Source: Polysphondylium violaceum (Eukaryota > Evosea > Eumycetozoa > Dictyosteliales > Dictyosteliaceae). From it: a stretch of 48,255 bases of DNA. The DNA is taken from assembly GCA_000277445.1 (NCBI GenBank), contig AJWJ01000129.1, forward strand, positions 1 to 48,255, read 5' to 3'. The position numbers and the translations under genes were made by a program. Positions 32,550 through 42,839 of this stretch are shown piece after piece; positions within the stretch are counted from its first letter, which is position 1, and every line of letters begins with the position of its first letter. The notes under the pieces are model-generated. The model worked only from the letters and a program-made list of their open reading frames with translations, searched no databases and was not told the origin of the DNA.

Positions 32550-34193
32550 ATGCTTATTTTGCAGAAAAAGATTATAGAGTATTTATGGAATGAGATCAAA
32601 GAGGAAGAGAGTGTACTGCAGTACCACTATGGCGTGACTCGCATAGATCGACGTGATTTTAGCAGACAGAGATTCAATATCTCTTTGGTGTCAAAGTATT
32701 GGTGGGGAATAGTGTCACGCTTGTTTTCCTATTGCGGCATTGTGTCGGTGACGAAAAACAATCAACACACCAAAACGATCTATGATTTGTTGTTTGAAAA
32801 GATTAACAACCCACACAATCTCCTCTCGTTTCACTCTCAACTATCCTTCCTCTCTTCGATACAGTTGTTTAAAACAACACAACAAGAAATAAACTTGCAG
32901 GCGACCAACACTCTCTACCATCAGTTGAACGGTGAACTGAATCGAGAGTGTGACAACAACGATGGAGATCGAGATCTAGATGGTATAGATATAGCACAAA
33001 GAAATGAATTTTACAAGAGATTCTATATCAATATTAGGAGATTGTCTATTAATATTGGTTCGTTGACAAACTTTGATCTGGAAATTCTGTATCAGGGCAT
33101 AAAGGACATATCTGCGTGCGAGCCAGATTTAGATTCATTTAATTTTAGTTGTGATGTGAATTTTATTTTAGATTTGCCGGCAGAGGTGTCGCAGGCGCTG
33201 TGTGCGTTGGGTATCACTTATTTTCATTTCACCTTTACCGCCAAACGGTTGATGCCACACGATATGGACAAACTAAAGCAATTCTTTGTCTTGCACGCGC
33301 CTTCAATCACTTCGTTCAATATCCAAGCATTCAAAGACGACAATCTTCAAGTTTGCTGCCAACTGCTGCCCATGCTGACCAATTTGAAAAACCTGTACTA
33401 CAGCTCATTCTATGGCGACGACGTTGATGAAGATCAACAGCCCTTTTACCAAATCGTTTCAAACTTGAAATTGGATAAAGTGGCCATAGATTTCTTTTCT
33501 CCAGAGCAAAATGAACAACTGTTTGTAAAGAACCAAATATCGACATATAGAAACAGTCCACTATCGATTGTCTCTTTGACCAAAGGTAAAGAGTTTTCCA
33601 TCAAGTTGGCAGACCCGCTCATCCAGTCGCCAATCGTGTATAGTAAATCCATTAAATCGATAAACATCAATCACAACAGCCACACATTCAACATCGATGA
33701 CCAAGATACTGGTGCTGGCAACAGCATTCAGAAAACTTGCTTTGTAATGGACAGCTTAATGTCTGGCAAACATACTCTAGATTTCCTGTTTCTCAGTACA
33801 CCCATCAATATCGACTATCTCGCAGGATTTGTGCATTCCAATCCTGCCATTCGTAATCTCGCCATTGGCTACATATTCAGTGGTAATCAAATGTTTTATC
33901 AATCTCTTGTCAACAATGTATCTCTATTTTCCATTGAACTCACCATTGTCGATCAAAATGAGATACACAGTATAGTCAACAGTGTAGCCAAAAACACCAC
34001 TCTGAAATATGTCATCATAACATCCATTCCCTCCAACACATTTTTAAATGATACCAATCGAAATCAAATTGAATCTAGATTCACTGTACAGTACAAAGAC
34101 AACACAAACAACAATATCAGCATCAATAACAACAATAATAACAACACCATCACCTTCATCCTCAAAGACAAAAATTATTTTAAATTAATTTAA
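32550..34193 (+). CDS. F-box-like tandem-family protein, copy 5
   Basis: Single exon, 547 aa, 161 bp after copy 4. It starts MLILQKKIIEYLWNEIKEEE; the usual aromatic motif reads KYWW (49-52). Landmarks are INNPHNLLSFHSQLSF, FYKRFYINIRRLSINIGSL, LSIVSLTKGKEFSIKL, IVYSKSIKSININ, FVHSNPAIRNLAI, MFYQSLVNNVSL and VAKNTTLKYVII. An Asp/Arg-rich insert follows residue 125, and an Asn-rich C-terminal tract precedes TFILKDKNYF. There is no membrane span. Third positions in its second half are more C/G-rich than in copies 1 and 6. Confidence 0.8.
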   Translation: MLILQKKIIEYLWNEIKEEESVLQYHYGVTRIDRRDFSRQRFNISLVSKYWWGIVSRLFSYCGIVSVTKNNQHTKTIYDLLFEKINNPHNLLSFHSQLSFLSSIQLFKTTQQEINLQATNTLYHQLNGELNRECDNNDGDRDLDGIDIAQRNEFYKRFYINIRRLSINIGSLTNFDLEILYQGIKDISACEPDLDSFNFSCDVNFILDLPAEVSQALCALGITYFHFTFTAKRLMPHDMDKLKQFFVLHAPSITSFNIQAFKDDNLQVCCQLLPMLTNLKNLYYSSFYGDDVDEDQQPFYQIVSNLKLDKVAIDFFSPEQNEQLFVKNQISTYRNSPLSIVSLTKGKEFSIKLADPLIQSPIVYSKSIKSININHNSHTFNIDDQDTGAGNSIQKTCFVMDSLMSGKHTLDFLFLSTPINIDYLAGFVHSNPAIRNLAIGYIFSGNQMFYQSLVNNVSLFSIELTIVDQNEIHSIVNSVAKNTTLKYVIITSIPSNTFLNDTNRNQIESRFTVQYKDNTNNNISINNNNNNNTITFILKDKNYFKLI

Positions 34194-34313
34194 TCATGGT
34201 AGGCCTAAAAAGATCTTTATTTTTTTAAATTTTTTTATTTTCAATTTCTCAAAGTTTTTCCCCCACAGATATCTTTATTTATAGATAAAGATATATAGAT
34301 ATAAATATAAAAT

Positions 34314-36089
34314 ATGAATCAATTAAGTCAATTTGAAATACCCAAAACTTTACAAAAAAGAATATTAACAATTCTTTGGGATTTAATCAAAGATGAAGAG
34401 GATTTAATGGATAATGGGTATTGTTATGGGAGCTCTAGAGATATTATTCATGGTAGATTTAGACTCTCATTGGTATCTAAGTATTGGTTCGAACAGGTGT
34501 CTTTGTTGTATTACTGCTTTGGTTCTGTCCATATGTTTAATTCAATTTTAGCAAATTCTATACAAGAATTAACCTCTGATAGTACAAAGACATTGGTGCC
34601 TTCAGTGTATGAAAAGATGAATAGTAAAATTGGAAACAACAATCCCTATAATCTACTCTCTTTTAATTCAAGACTATCGTTTTATTCAACTTTAAACTAC
34701 ATATACATCAATGAAGATATTTTAGATCATGAATTTGATGAAACCAATCCATTGTATCATACACAACTCTTGTTTCAACAACTAAATGGCGAAACCTATG
34801 ATCATGAAACCGATAGTGAAACTGCCAAACTTTATCATACTCTAGCTCCTCTAGAAATAGAGAAAAGAAAACAATTTTATAAACAATTCTACTCGTCAAT
34901 CTCTGGTTTTTCATTGAATACAGGCAACAGCTTACCATGGATGGATCCAAAACCATTGGTAAAGTATCTCTCAGAGATTGCCAATTGTCGTAGCCATGGT
35001 AACCCTTTAGAATCTTTTTGTTTGTGTTGCAACTTTTCATTCATCACCTACTCTGTGGACAAATGTAGGGAGTTGAAAGAGGTTTTGTTGGATCTAAGAA
35101 TCACTTCTCTTCAAATTGATCTCTCTATGTGTAATTTTAAAACCGATAAACATTCTCTCTTGCTAAAGGAATTTATATCTTGTCATTCCAATAATCTTGA
35201 AGATTTGATAATCCTCTTGAATGAACGCGAACCTAGTCATTGCCTGGATTGGACAGTTTCAATACTCAATTTGGTAAAAAATAAAATTACAAAACTATCA
35301 ATTATCGATTACTCTTCCTTTAAAATCCAAGACAATCATCCCCTCTTTCAAGAATTGGAATCGTTCCCTAGCAGCTCCCTCCAAGATATTAATATTTCAT
35401 TTTTAACTCCAAGTCAGACAAAAAAGATATTTGATCATTTTGGTATATCGAATATCTTTAGGTCACCCCCTTCAGCATTGGTCTCTACCACTGGAAAAGA
35501 ATTTCGTATCAATCTCGATAAAATTACCCACCCAATCTCGTATAGCCCCCATATCAAAGTTTTGTCTATCTCCTCCAATGAGACTGCCTCACCTACCATT
35601 GCAACACCCCAAGACATATCAATGCCCAAACACGAGCCATTCACATCTCAACAAGTCATCCACGCACTCAGTCATCTCTACTACCATCCATTGGAATTCC
35701 TGTTTATCAAAAGAGCTATCGATCTGGACATCCTTGCTCAATTTATTCAATCCAATCCACCAGTTAATAATTTAGAACTAAATTTCGCTCTCCAGGGATC
35801 ACCATCATTTTATCAATCCATTTCAAAAAACTCTAGATTATTTTCAATTCAAGTTTTAATAGAGGATGAAAAAGTAGTGGATTTATTTCTAGAGTCCATA
35901 GTTAAAAACTCTACATTGAAATATATAATTATTTCCTTTAGAGGTAAATTTAAATATCAAACAAAAGAACCTCTAAAAACAGGAGATCTCCATCAATCAC
36001 TGGATGAAAAATTTCATATTTATCATAAGGAATATTATAATCATATTTATATTTTAAAAGAGCGAGTATATTTTGGAATTCAAAATTAA
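34314..36089 (+). CDS. F-box-like tandem-family protein, copy 6
   Basis: Single exon, 591 aa, 120 bp after copy 5 and last of the array. It has a slightly longer N terminus (MNQLSQFEIPKTLQKRILTILWDLIKDEE) with KYWF at 56-59. Landmarks are NNPYNLLSFNSRLSF, FYKQFYSSISGFSLNTG, ALVSTTGKEFRINL, ISYSPHIKVLSIS, FIQSNPPVNNLELNF, SPSFYQSISKNSRLF and IVKNSTLKYIII. Inserts near residues 150 and 430 lengthen it. It has no membrane anchor. Downstream it converges on the decayed membrane-protein copy, mirroring the arrangement of copy 1 and the intact membrane-protein gene. Confidence 0.8.
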   Translation: MNQLSQFEIPKTLQKRILTILWDLIKDEEDLMDNGYCYGSSRDIIHGRFRLSLVSKYWFEQVSLLYYCFGSVHMFNSILANSIQELTSDSTKTLVPSVYEKMNSKIGNNNPYNLLSFNSRLSFYSTLNYIYINEDILDHEFDETNPLYHTQLLFQQLNGETYDHETDSETAKLYHTLAPLEIEKRKQFYKQFYSSISGFSLNTGNSLPWMDPKPLVKYLSEIANCRSHGNPLESFCLCCNFSFITYSVDKCRELKEVLLDLRITSLQIDLSMCNFKTDKHSLLLKEFISCHSNNLEDLIILLNEREPSHCLDWTVSILNLVKNKITKLSIIDYSSFKIQDNHPLFQELESFPSSSLQDINISFLTPSQTKKIFDHFGISNIFRSPPSALVSTTGKEFRINLDKITHPISYSPHIKVLSISSNETASPTIATPQDISMPKHEPFTSQQVIHALSHLYYHPLEFLFIKRAIDLDILAQFIQSNPPVNNLELNFALQGSPSFYQSISKNSRLFSIQVLIEDEKVVDLFLESIVKNSTLKYIIISFRGKFKYQTKEPLKTGDLHQSLDEKFHIYHKEYYNHIYILKERVYFGIQN

Positions 36090-36119
36090 TAAAAGTTTTA
36101 TTAAAGTTTACAAAGGATG

Positions 36120-37090
36120 GTTTATTGAATTATAAGAGATCAAACTCTATAATGGTCTGTGAACAGTATCAAGAGTGTGCATTAAATTACTTGCGATCGA
36201 AGGAACCCAAAAGTGACCAAAGGGATTTGAGGGGAAGGACTTTAAGAATTTTAATTTGTAGTGATTTTTTATTATCTTTACCGGGATTATAGGCATTGCT
36301 AAATGTTTGATCCTAATGTCCCAATCATGTCCTGTATCCCAATTACGTATATTGGCAAGGATAGTGATTTTTTGTTTAACCATCTCAATAGATAACTTAT
36401 ACCGATAAAGATAATGACAAACACTGCGCATGGTACAAAGATTGGCAAAACTAGAGATCCAATGGTAAAGAGAGCATCCAAACGGAGCAACTTGTTTACA
36501 AAGAATGATAGACATGCAGAAATAGTAGCCTCTGAAGTAAACTTAGCCAATCCCAACCAATAACTATGAATACCCTGATGTTGGTGCTCTGGGAATACGT
36601 GCCATACTGGGCCGAGCAACTTTACACTACATTTTTACCTGGTTCAGGATCAAAATCTACATTGTCACTAAAAGTCCAAGCATAACTGCCAGTATTGACA
36701 TAAGATACATAATACATCCTACCAGTCGCCTCATCATGTGCCAATACCCAAGATTTATCTGGATCCTCTTCAAATCGTTTGTAAATTGGTTGGAGATCTA
36801 AATCAGCCATTGCTTGTAATAAATAGATTGTATTCCAATCATTATTCCTAAATGCATCAGCAACACTTTTGGTGGTGATAAGTTGAGGTGGTTGGGTTAT
36901 AGCTTCTGGAGTTGCTGGTGCTACCATATGGTTTACCATTGATTTCTTCATAAAGTTGACGTGTTTTGGCACACATTTCACCAATGTATCCAACAAATCT
37001 TAATTTATCACCTCCCAATCCTTTTATTAAGTGTAAATCATCTGGAAGATTGGCTCTAATCTCTTGTTGTTGCTGTTGTCATTGTTGTAT
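36120..37090 (-). pseudogene. Decayed copy of the two-span membrane-protein gene
   Basis: The minus strand carries pieces in several frames that match the intact gene at 22,948-24,342 in the same order. They are a PIYKRF...SWVLAHDEATGRMYYVSY segment, GIHSYWLGLAKF followed by hydrophobic helices ending FIIFIGISYLLRWLN, and a NWDTGHDWDI piece of the C-terminal domain, the rest of which is absent. A further piece beginning QQQEIRANLPDDLHLIKG precedes these and has no counterpart in the intact copy. The element is broken in several places and is not expected to make a full-length product. Similarity is visible only at the protein level, so the two copies parted some time ago. Confidence 0.7.
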
Positions 37091-38277
37091 AAACTATTCC
37101 TATTTAATACAAATAAATTTAAAGAAGAGTGAATGACTTTTCGTCTAGCTAAGGAGGCTCGACTCTAGTTTTAAAAAAACTATTTAAATAAATCATGAAT
37201 AATAAATATCTTTTTGTCAAGTATCCACTAAACAACTTTAACTGAAAGAGATTATTGGGGCAGGAGAGAGTGATTCACAATCGTCTTTTTGAAAATCAAG
37301 GAATTTAGAAAAAAAATATCTTCGAATGTCATAATATGATGACAGGCAACACATTAATGTTTTATGTATCTTTGCTTTGACACTCGCTTCACCAATTTGA
37401 TCCAATAAATTTTAGTTTTCACTTCCGCTTATTGAAAAGTATTCCAACAAACCATCTTTTATTGAATGAGTGGTATTATTGGCCAAGAGTGAGATGAGCC
37501 TATTTGCATTAAAACTTTCTGCTTGGTTTGATGATTATCAATGAAATTTGTATTTTCTGTAAAATCGATGGGCACGGATGCGTCTGGAGATATATTCAAC
37601 AAAGCACTACATATTAAGATATAGACATACAAAATGAATCGTTAAATGATCATTTGTGTAATCAAAAATATTTAATGCCTGATTTTGTTTTTTTTTTTTA
37701 AATAAAATTTTTTTTTTTTGCCTACCCTTGATTAGATTTCCAATGTGTGTTTATCCCAACATAGAGAGTAATCTAAAAAACTAGGATTTGTATTATTATT
37801 GGTGTGGGCTTCTAAATATGAACCATGGTAATTACTTCACTATGAAGGAATGGTGTTGCTAATGTGGTGATATAATATGATATGGTATAAATAACAAAAA
37901 AGAAAAATAAAAAAAAAAAAAAAGAAACTTCGAAAATAATTAAATTTAATTTTTTTTCAATTTTTATTTTTCATAAACGGTATGTTGTAGGTAGCACACC
38001 ATACACTCTTTACTTTTAAAGTGTACAGAGACAGACTTATTGTTAGTTTAGTAATAAATAGAAATACATATTCCCCAATCAAAGAATTAAGTTTTTTTTT
38101 ATTTTTATTTTTTTCATTCTGCATTGCCTCTTTCAAAACACAAGCAAAAAAAAACATACACATAAAAAAAATTATTGCACAAATTTAAAACACGCGCCCT
38201 ATTTTTTTTTTTATCAATTTTTCCCCTATCTATTTTTTTGAACTACACCAACGGGTATAATTTGTTTGTGTTGTGTT
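37091..38277. other. Interval with decayed coding sequence, then A+T-rich promoter
   Basis: About 1.2 kb with no intact gene. Between roughly 37,240 and 37,620 the minus strand contains open patches with protein-like composition (listed separately). From 37,680 onward there are long T and A runs and a low-complexity stretch that leads into the start of the SNF2 gene. No promoter motif was identified. A 68-codon minus-strand frame at 37957-38163 is A/T-run driven and unconvincing. Confidence 0.5.
37240..37620 (-). pseudogene. Decayed coding sequence of unknown family
   Basis: Minus-strand patches read ALLNISPDASVPIDFTENTN, AESFNANRLISLLANNTTHS with IKDGLLEYFSISGSEN, and DQIGEASVKAKIHKTLMCCL. 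They lie in succession, have normal codon composition, and are broken. They may belong upstream of the decayed membrane-protein copy or represent a separate lost gene of the locus. Confidence 0.35.
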
Positions 38278-41200
38278 ATGTCTCCAAATATCTTTCTTGA
38301 AGGTTGGTATCCTAGCTATAGTGATTATTTGTAAATACACACACACATATATACATACACTAACACTCACACAATACCTATAGACAAAACAAATAGTCCG
38401 GTAGAGGGATCATCGAAATTGAATGGATATAATCATATAGATCATCAAAATATGAATACTACCACCACAACAACCACATCTACTAATGGTAGCCATAACA
38501 CAATATTCAATGATGTAAATTATTTAAAGATATTAAATGTAAGTATATAAAAGCAAACAGCAGTGGAGTAGTTGTACTAATACGAATTGGTGATATCTTT
38601 TAAATATAGGTCATAAAGGATATGAAATTAAAAGGGACAGAAGAATCAGATCCTCAATATATTACATTATTACAAATAGCAAAATTATATCAAATTCAAT
38701 ACAACAAGAATAACAATAGTAGTAGCAATGACGATGTAATGCAATTAGATAATGGTATTAGTAATAATAACAATAATAGTGAAGAAGAAAAAGATATATT
38801 TAGAGCACAACTTGAATCATATAAATACTTATCTAGAAGTTTACCAATTCCACCTAAATTATTAAGTACAATTTCATCAGTTTTAGAATATGATCAAGAT
38901 AAAGATACCACAACAACTGAAACACCTATACAACAAACTCAAAAAACAAAAGATAATAATGAAGAAGAAGAAGAATCACAACAATTAGAAGAGAATAATA
39001 TGAAATTAAGATATTATCCAAGAGGTGTATTAAAGTTGGATAGTGAAAACAATGTAATTATCAACGACTATGGTATGGGATTCTTACAACAACAACAACA
39101 CTTGTATTTACAACAACAACAACACCATATGTTTCAAGAACAATATTTAGATGAACAACAACAGCAACAACAACAACAACTCTTACAACAAAAGAAACAT
39201 CAATCTCAACAAGAGAAACCAAATGTAAAGGGATTACAAGAGTCGTTAGTGTCGATTGATGAGCGAGATCTTAGAATGCATACAAAGATTCACTATAGAA
39301 TCGATGAACTCAAAGAAATGCCATTGAATCATTTACCTGTGGAAATGAAACTAAAGGCACAGATTGAAATGAAACAACTTCGTCTTGTTGATCTTCAAAG
39401 AAAACTTCGTATCGATATTGCAGGCGAGATCAACAATCAAATATTTTTAGACTCTGCACTCGAGACTGATCTCTTGGTCAAACCCATTCCCAGAGTTGTA
39501 TCCAAGCCCACCGAAATCATGTATGACAACACTGCCACTCAATTGCCTGAGAGCATTTTGGTCACTCACAAACACAAGTTTCTCGAAGCTGTGTTGGCAC
39601 ATCAAAAACAATTTAAAGACTATCACACCGACAATGCCAAGTCTCGTAATTTTGTTGTCAAACAAATTGCCAGATATCACAAAGAAAGGGAAAAGAGAGA
39701 ACAAGAAAGACTCAAAAAGGAACGTATTCGTTTACTTCGTGCTCAAGATACTCAAGGTTACAGAGATCTTTTGGCCAAGACAAAGAACGATCGTTTGGAA
39801 ATGTTGTTAGGTCAAACTGATGAACTCTTGTCTAGTATTAATAATCTAATGAAAAAAGAAGAGATTGAAAAGAAGGAAAGAGAAAAAGAAAGAGAAAGAG
39901 AAAGATTAGAAAAAGAAAAACTCGAAAAAGAAAGATTAGAAAAAGAAAGATTAGAAAAAGAAAAACTGGGTATTGTCGATGATGAAAGTAATATTACAGA
40001 TAAATCTACTACTAGTAATAATACCACTACTACTACTACTACAACCACATCACCAATTCCAAACCCTATTCCTATTCAACCAATTGCAAATATATCAAGT
40101 TCATTAACATCAACTACTACATTGATTCAAAAGAAATCATTGTTGGATGAGCCCATTGAACAACCTGAAATTATGACTGGTGGAAAATTAAAGGAATATC
40201 AATTGACTGGTTTAGAGTGGTTGGTTTCATTGTACAATCGTAATTTGAACGGTATTTTGGCAGATGAAATGGGTTTGGGTAAAACTGTACAATCGATTGC
40301 ATTTATTAGTTATCTCTATGAAAAACTCAATGTAAGAGAACCATTTCTTGTCGTTGCACCACTTTCAACCATATCCAATTGGTCCAGTGAATTTGCTAGA
40401 TGGTCACCCAAGTTACCAACCATTATCTACAAGGGTAAACCTGATGAAAGATACGAACAAGCAAGACAAATACCTAAGAATGGATTTGTTGTGGTCATTA
40501 CCTCTTTTGAATACATTATCTTGGATAAAAAGAGATTGGGTCGTGTTCAATGGTGTTATATCATTGTCGATGAAGGTCACAGAATCAAAAATAAGGATAG
40601 CAAGTTGTCTGTTCAATTGCGTCTCTATCACTCTAAGCACAGATTACTTTTAACCGGTACTCCATTACAAAACGAGTTGGGTGAACTTTGGGCCTTGTTA
40701 AACTTTTTATTGCCCACTATTTTCAATAGTTTGGATACCTTTGAAAATTGGTTCAATGCACCTTTTGCCGGTGCCAAGGGTGGCAAGTCTGTCATTCAAG
40801 TCAATGAAGAAGAGTCGCTCATTATCATTAATCGTCTTCATCAAGTGCTCAGATTCTTTTTGTTGCGTCGTCTCAAGTCTGATGTCGAGTCTCAATTGCC
40901 CGACAAAAAGGAAAAGGTTATCAAATGTAATTTATCGGCCATGCAAATCGTCATGTACAGAACTCTACTCGAACATCAAGTGTTGTTGATTGATCCCGAA
41001 TCAGAGACATTCAAGAAAAACAAAATGAAGAGACGTGGTTTCAACAACATTGTCAAACAATTGCAAAAGATTTGCAATCATCCCTATCTCTTTAAAGACG
41101 AGTGGGCCATTGATCAAGATCTCATTAGGGCCAGTGGCAAGTTTGACACTATGGACCAAATTCTCATGAAAATGAGAGCCTCAGGTCACAGAGTGCTCAT

Positions 41201-42524
41201 TTTCACCCAAATGACAGAGGTTATCAATTTGATGGAAGAGTATTTCTCTTTAAAAGAGTGGGATTATCTCAGACTCGATGGTTCTACCAAACCCGATGAA
41301 AGATCCCATTTGGTTGTCGAATGGAATCGTCCCGATTCACCACACTGGATCTTTGTTTTGTCAACCCATGCCGGTGGTCTCGGTATGAATCTTCAAACGG
41401 CCGATACTGTAATCATTTTTGACTCTGATTGGAATCCTCAAATGGATCTTCAAGCTCAAGACAGATGTCATCGTATTGGTCAAACCAACTCTGTCAGTGT
41501 ATTCCGTTTGATCTCAGCCAACAGTATTGAAGAACAGATTTTGGCACGTGCCACAGACAAGTTGGAAATCGATGCCAAGATTATCCAAGCCGGTATGTTT
41601 AACACTCACTCCAACGATCAAGAGAGAAGAGCCAAACTCGAAGAATATCTCCATGGTTTCCCTCGAGACACAACTGAAGAGGCCCCCACCGATTTGGAGG
41701 AAATCAATCGTTTGATTTGCAGAGACGATGAAGAGTTTGCCCAGTTTCAAGAGATGGACAAGGAAAAGGCCAAGATTGACAAACAACTCTACAAAAACAA
41801 GGTTCCATCTCGTCTCATCACCGAGGCAGAGTTGCCCGCCTGGATGCTCGAGTCTCCCATTGAAGAGGAAGAGGACACTACATTTGGCAAAAAGAGAGCC
41901 GCTGCAATCAGTGCTGCAAACAATCCCGTCGATGATTTGACTGAACTCCAATATGCCAAAATGGTCGAAAAGGGCATGTCTCTTGAAGAGTACAAGAAAT
42001 ATCTTGTCGATAAAAGAGAAAAAAGAAATGGTGGTGGCAATGATCAATTCTCTTCAGATGATGATGAAGATGAAGACATTGAGGATGAAAGCAGTGAAGA
42101 TGAAAAGAAAAAGAAAAAGAAAAAGAAAATTGTGATTAAAAACTCTAGTTCATCATCCAGTACACCCAAAAGAGTTAGAGGGGGTGCTTCAAAGAAAGCC
42201 GCTGCTACTCCTTCAAAATTAAATGGTAATTCAACAGATCAAGAAACAACAACAACAACACAAGATGGACAAGAAGGAGATCAAGTTGATGTTGGTGGTG
42301 TTGATATAAACACTACTACTGCTAGTGGTGATGAAGCAATGGACAGTAGTGTAAATGGCGTTAATGATGATACTGGTGATGAAACTAAAACATCAAAACA
42401 ACGTGGTAGAAAGAAAGCAAGAGTTACTGGTGGCTCTGATGAATATATTTCAGCTTTACCAGTACATTCAAATGAACCAATGACCACCCGTTCAGGTAGA
42501 AAATTAAGAACTGTTCAACATTAA
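38278..42524 (+). CDS. SNF2-family ATPase of the SWI/SNF (Brahma/Sth1) type
   Basis: Exons 38278-38330, 38397-38538 and 38610-42524 with introns of 66 and 71 nt, all in phase, give 1369 aa. In the first intron the acceptor ending at 38396 is used because the nearer one would hit a stop. Poly-Gln tracts and a charged N-terminal region precede an HSA domain (HKFLEAVLAHQKQFKDYH and the Lys/Arg/Glu-rich helix after it, about 375-480). The ATPase motor shows motif I DEMGLGKT (617-624), motif II DEGH (719-722), LLTGTPLQNEL and the C-terminal lobe ending QAQDRCHRIGQ. A SnAC-like block (FAQFQEMDKEKAKIDK ... LPAWML) follows near 1100-1145. SnAC with HSA marks the SWI/SNF/RSC catalytic subunit. The acidic/lysine-rich tail lacks a bromodomain. 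Confidence 0.93.
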
Positions 42525-42839
42525 TACATTTTTTGTAAAACTAACTAATATAGAGTATTATAATAATAATAAATAATAAATTATTTTTTTTATTTAATTT
42601 TCAATATTATCATCTCGTAGTAGGATATAGTTTTTTCTTTTTTTATAGTATCTTTAGATATTTATTATTTCTTTTTGGTTATAAATTTTTTTTCATTTTT
42701 TTTTTTTCATTTTTGCAAGAATTTACACATATGCAGTAAAATGTGTTGTGTGTGTTCACCATTTTTATGTTTAAAGGGAGCATGATTTAAATTCTTTTTA
42801 ATATACAAATATACATTCATGTAGTAATAAATAATAAAT
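42525..42839. other. Intergenic, A+T-rich
   Basis: 315 bp between co-directional genes: AATAATAATAAATAATAAA near the SNF2 3' end suits polyadenylation, T runs follow, and a GTGTTGTGTGTG patch lies near 42740. No other feature was seen. Confidence 0.5.

Noticed and set aside
21022-36089. Array interpreted as a transposon or virus-derived element
   Set aside because: No integrase, polymerase, capsid-like protein, terminal repeats or target-site duplications were seen. The genes look like host F-box-like paralogues.
37957-38163. 68-codon minus-strand frame upstream of the SNF2 gene
   Set aside because: It is lysine- and asparagine-rich from A runs, lies in promoter DNA, and shows no motif.
41514-42047. 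177-codon minus-strand frame inside the SNF2 gene
   Set aside because: It is antisense to the conserved helicase C-terminal lobe and SnAC region; hydrophobic runs arise from complementing Lys/Glu codons.
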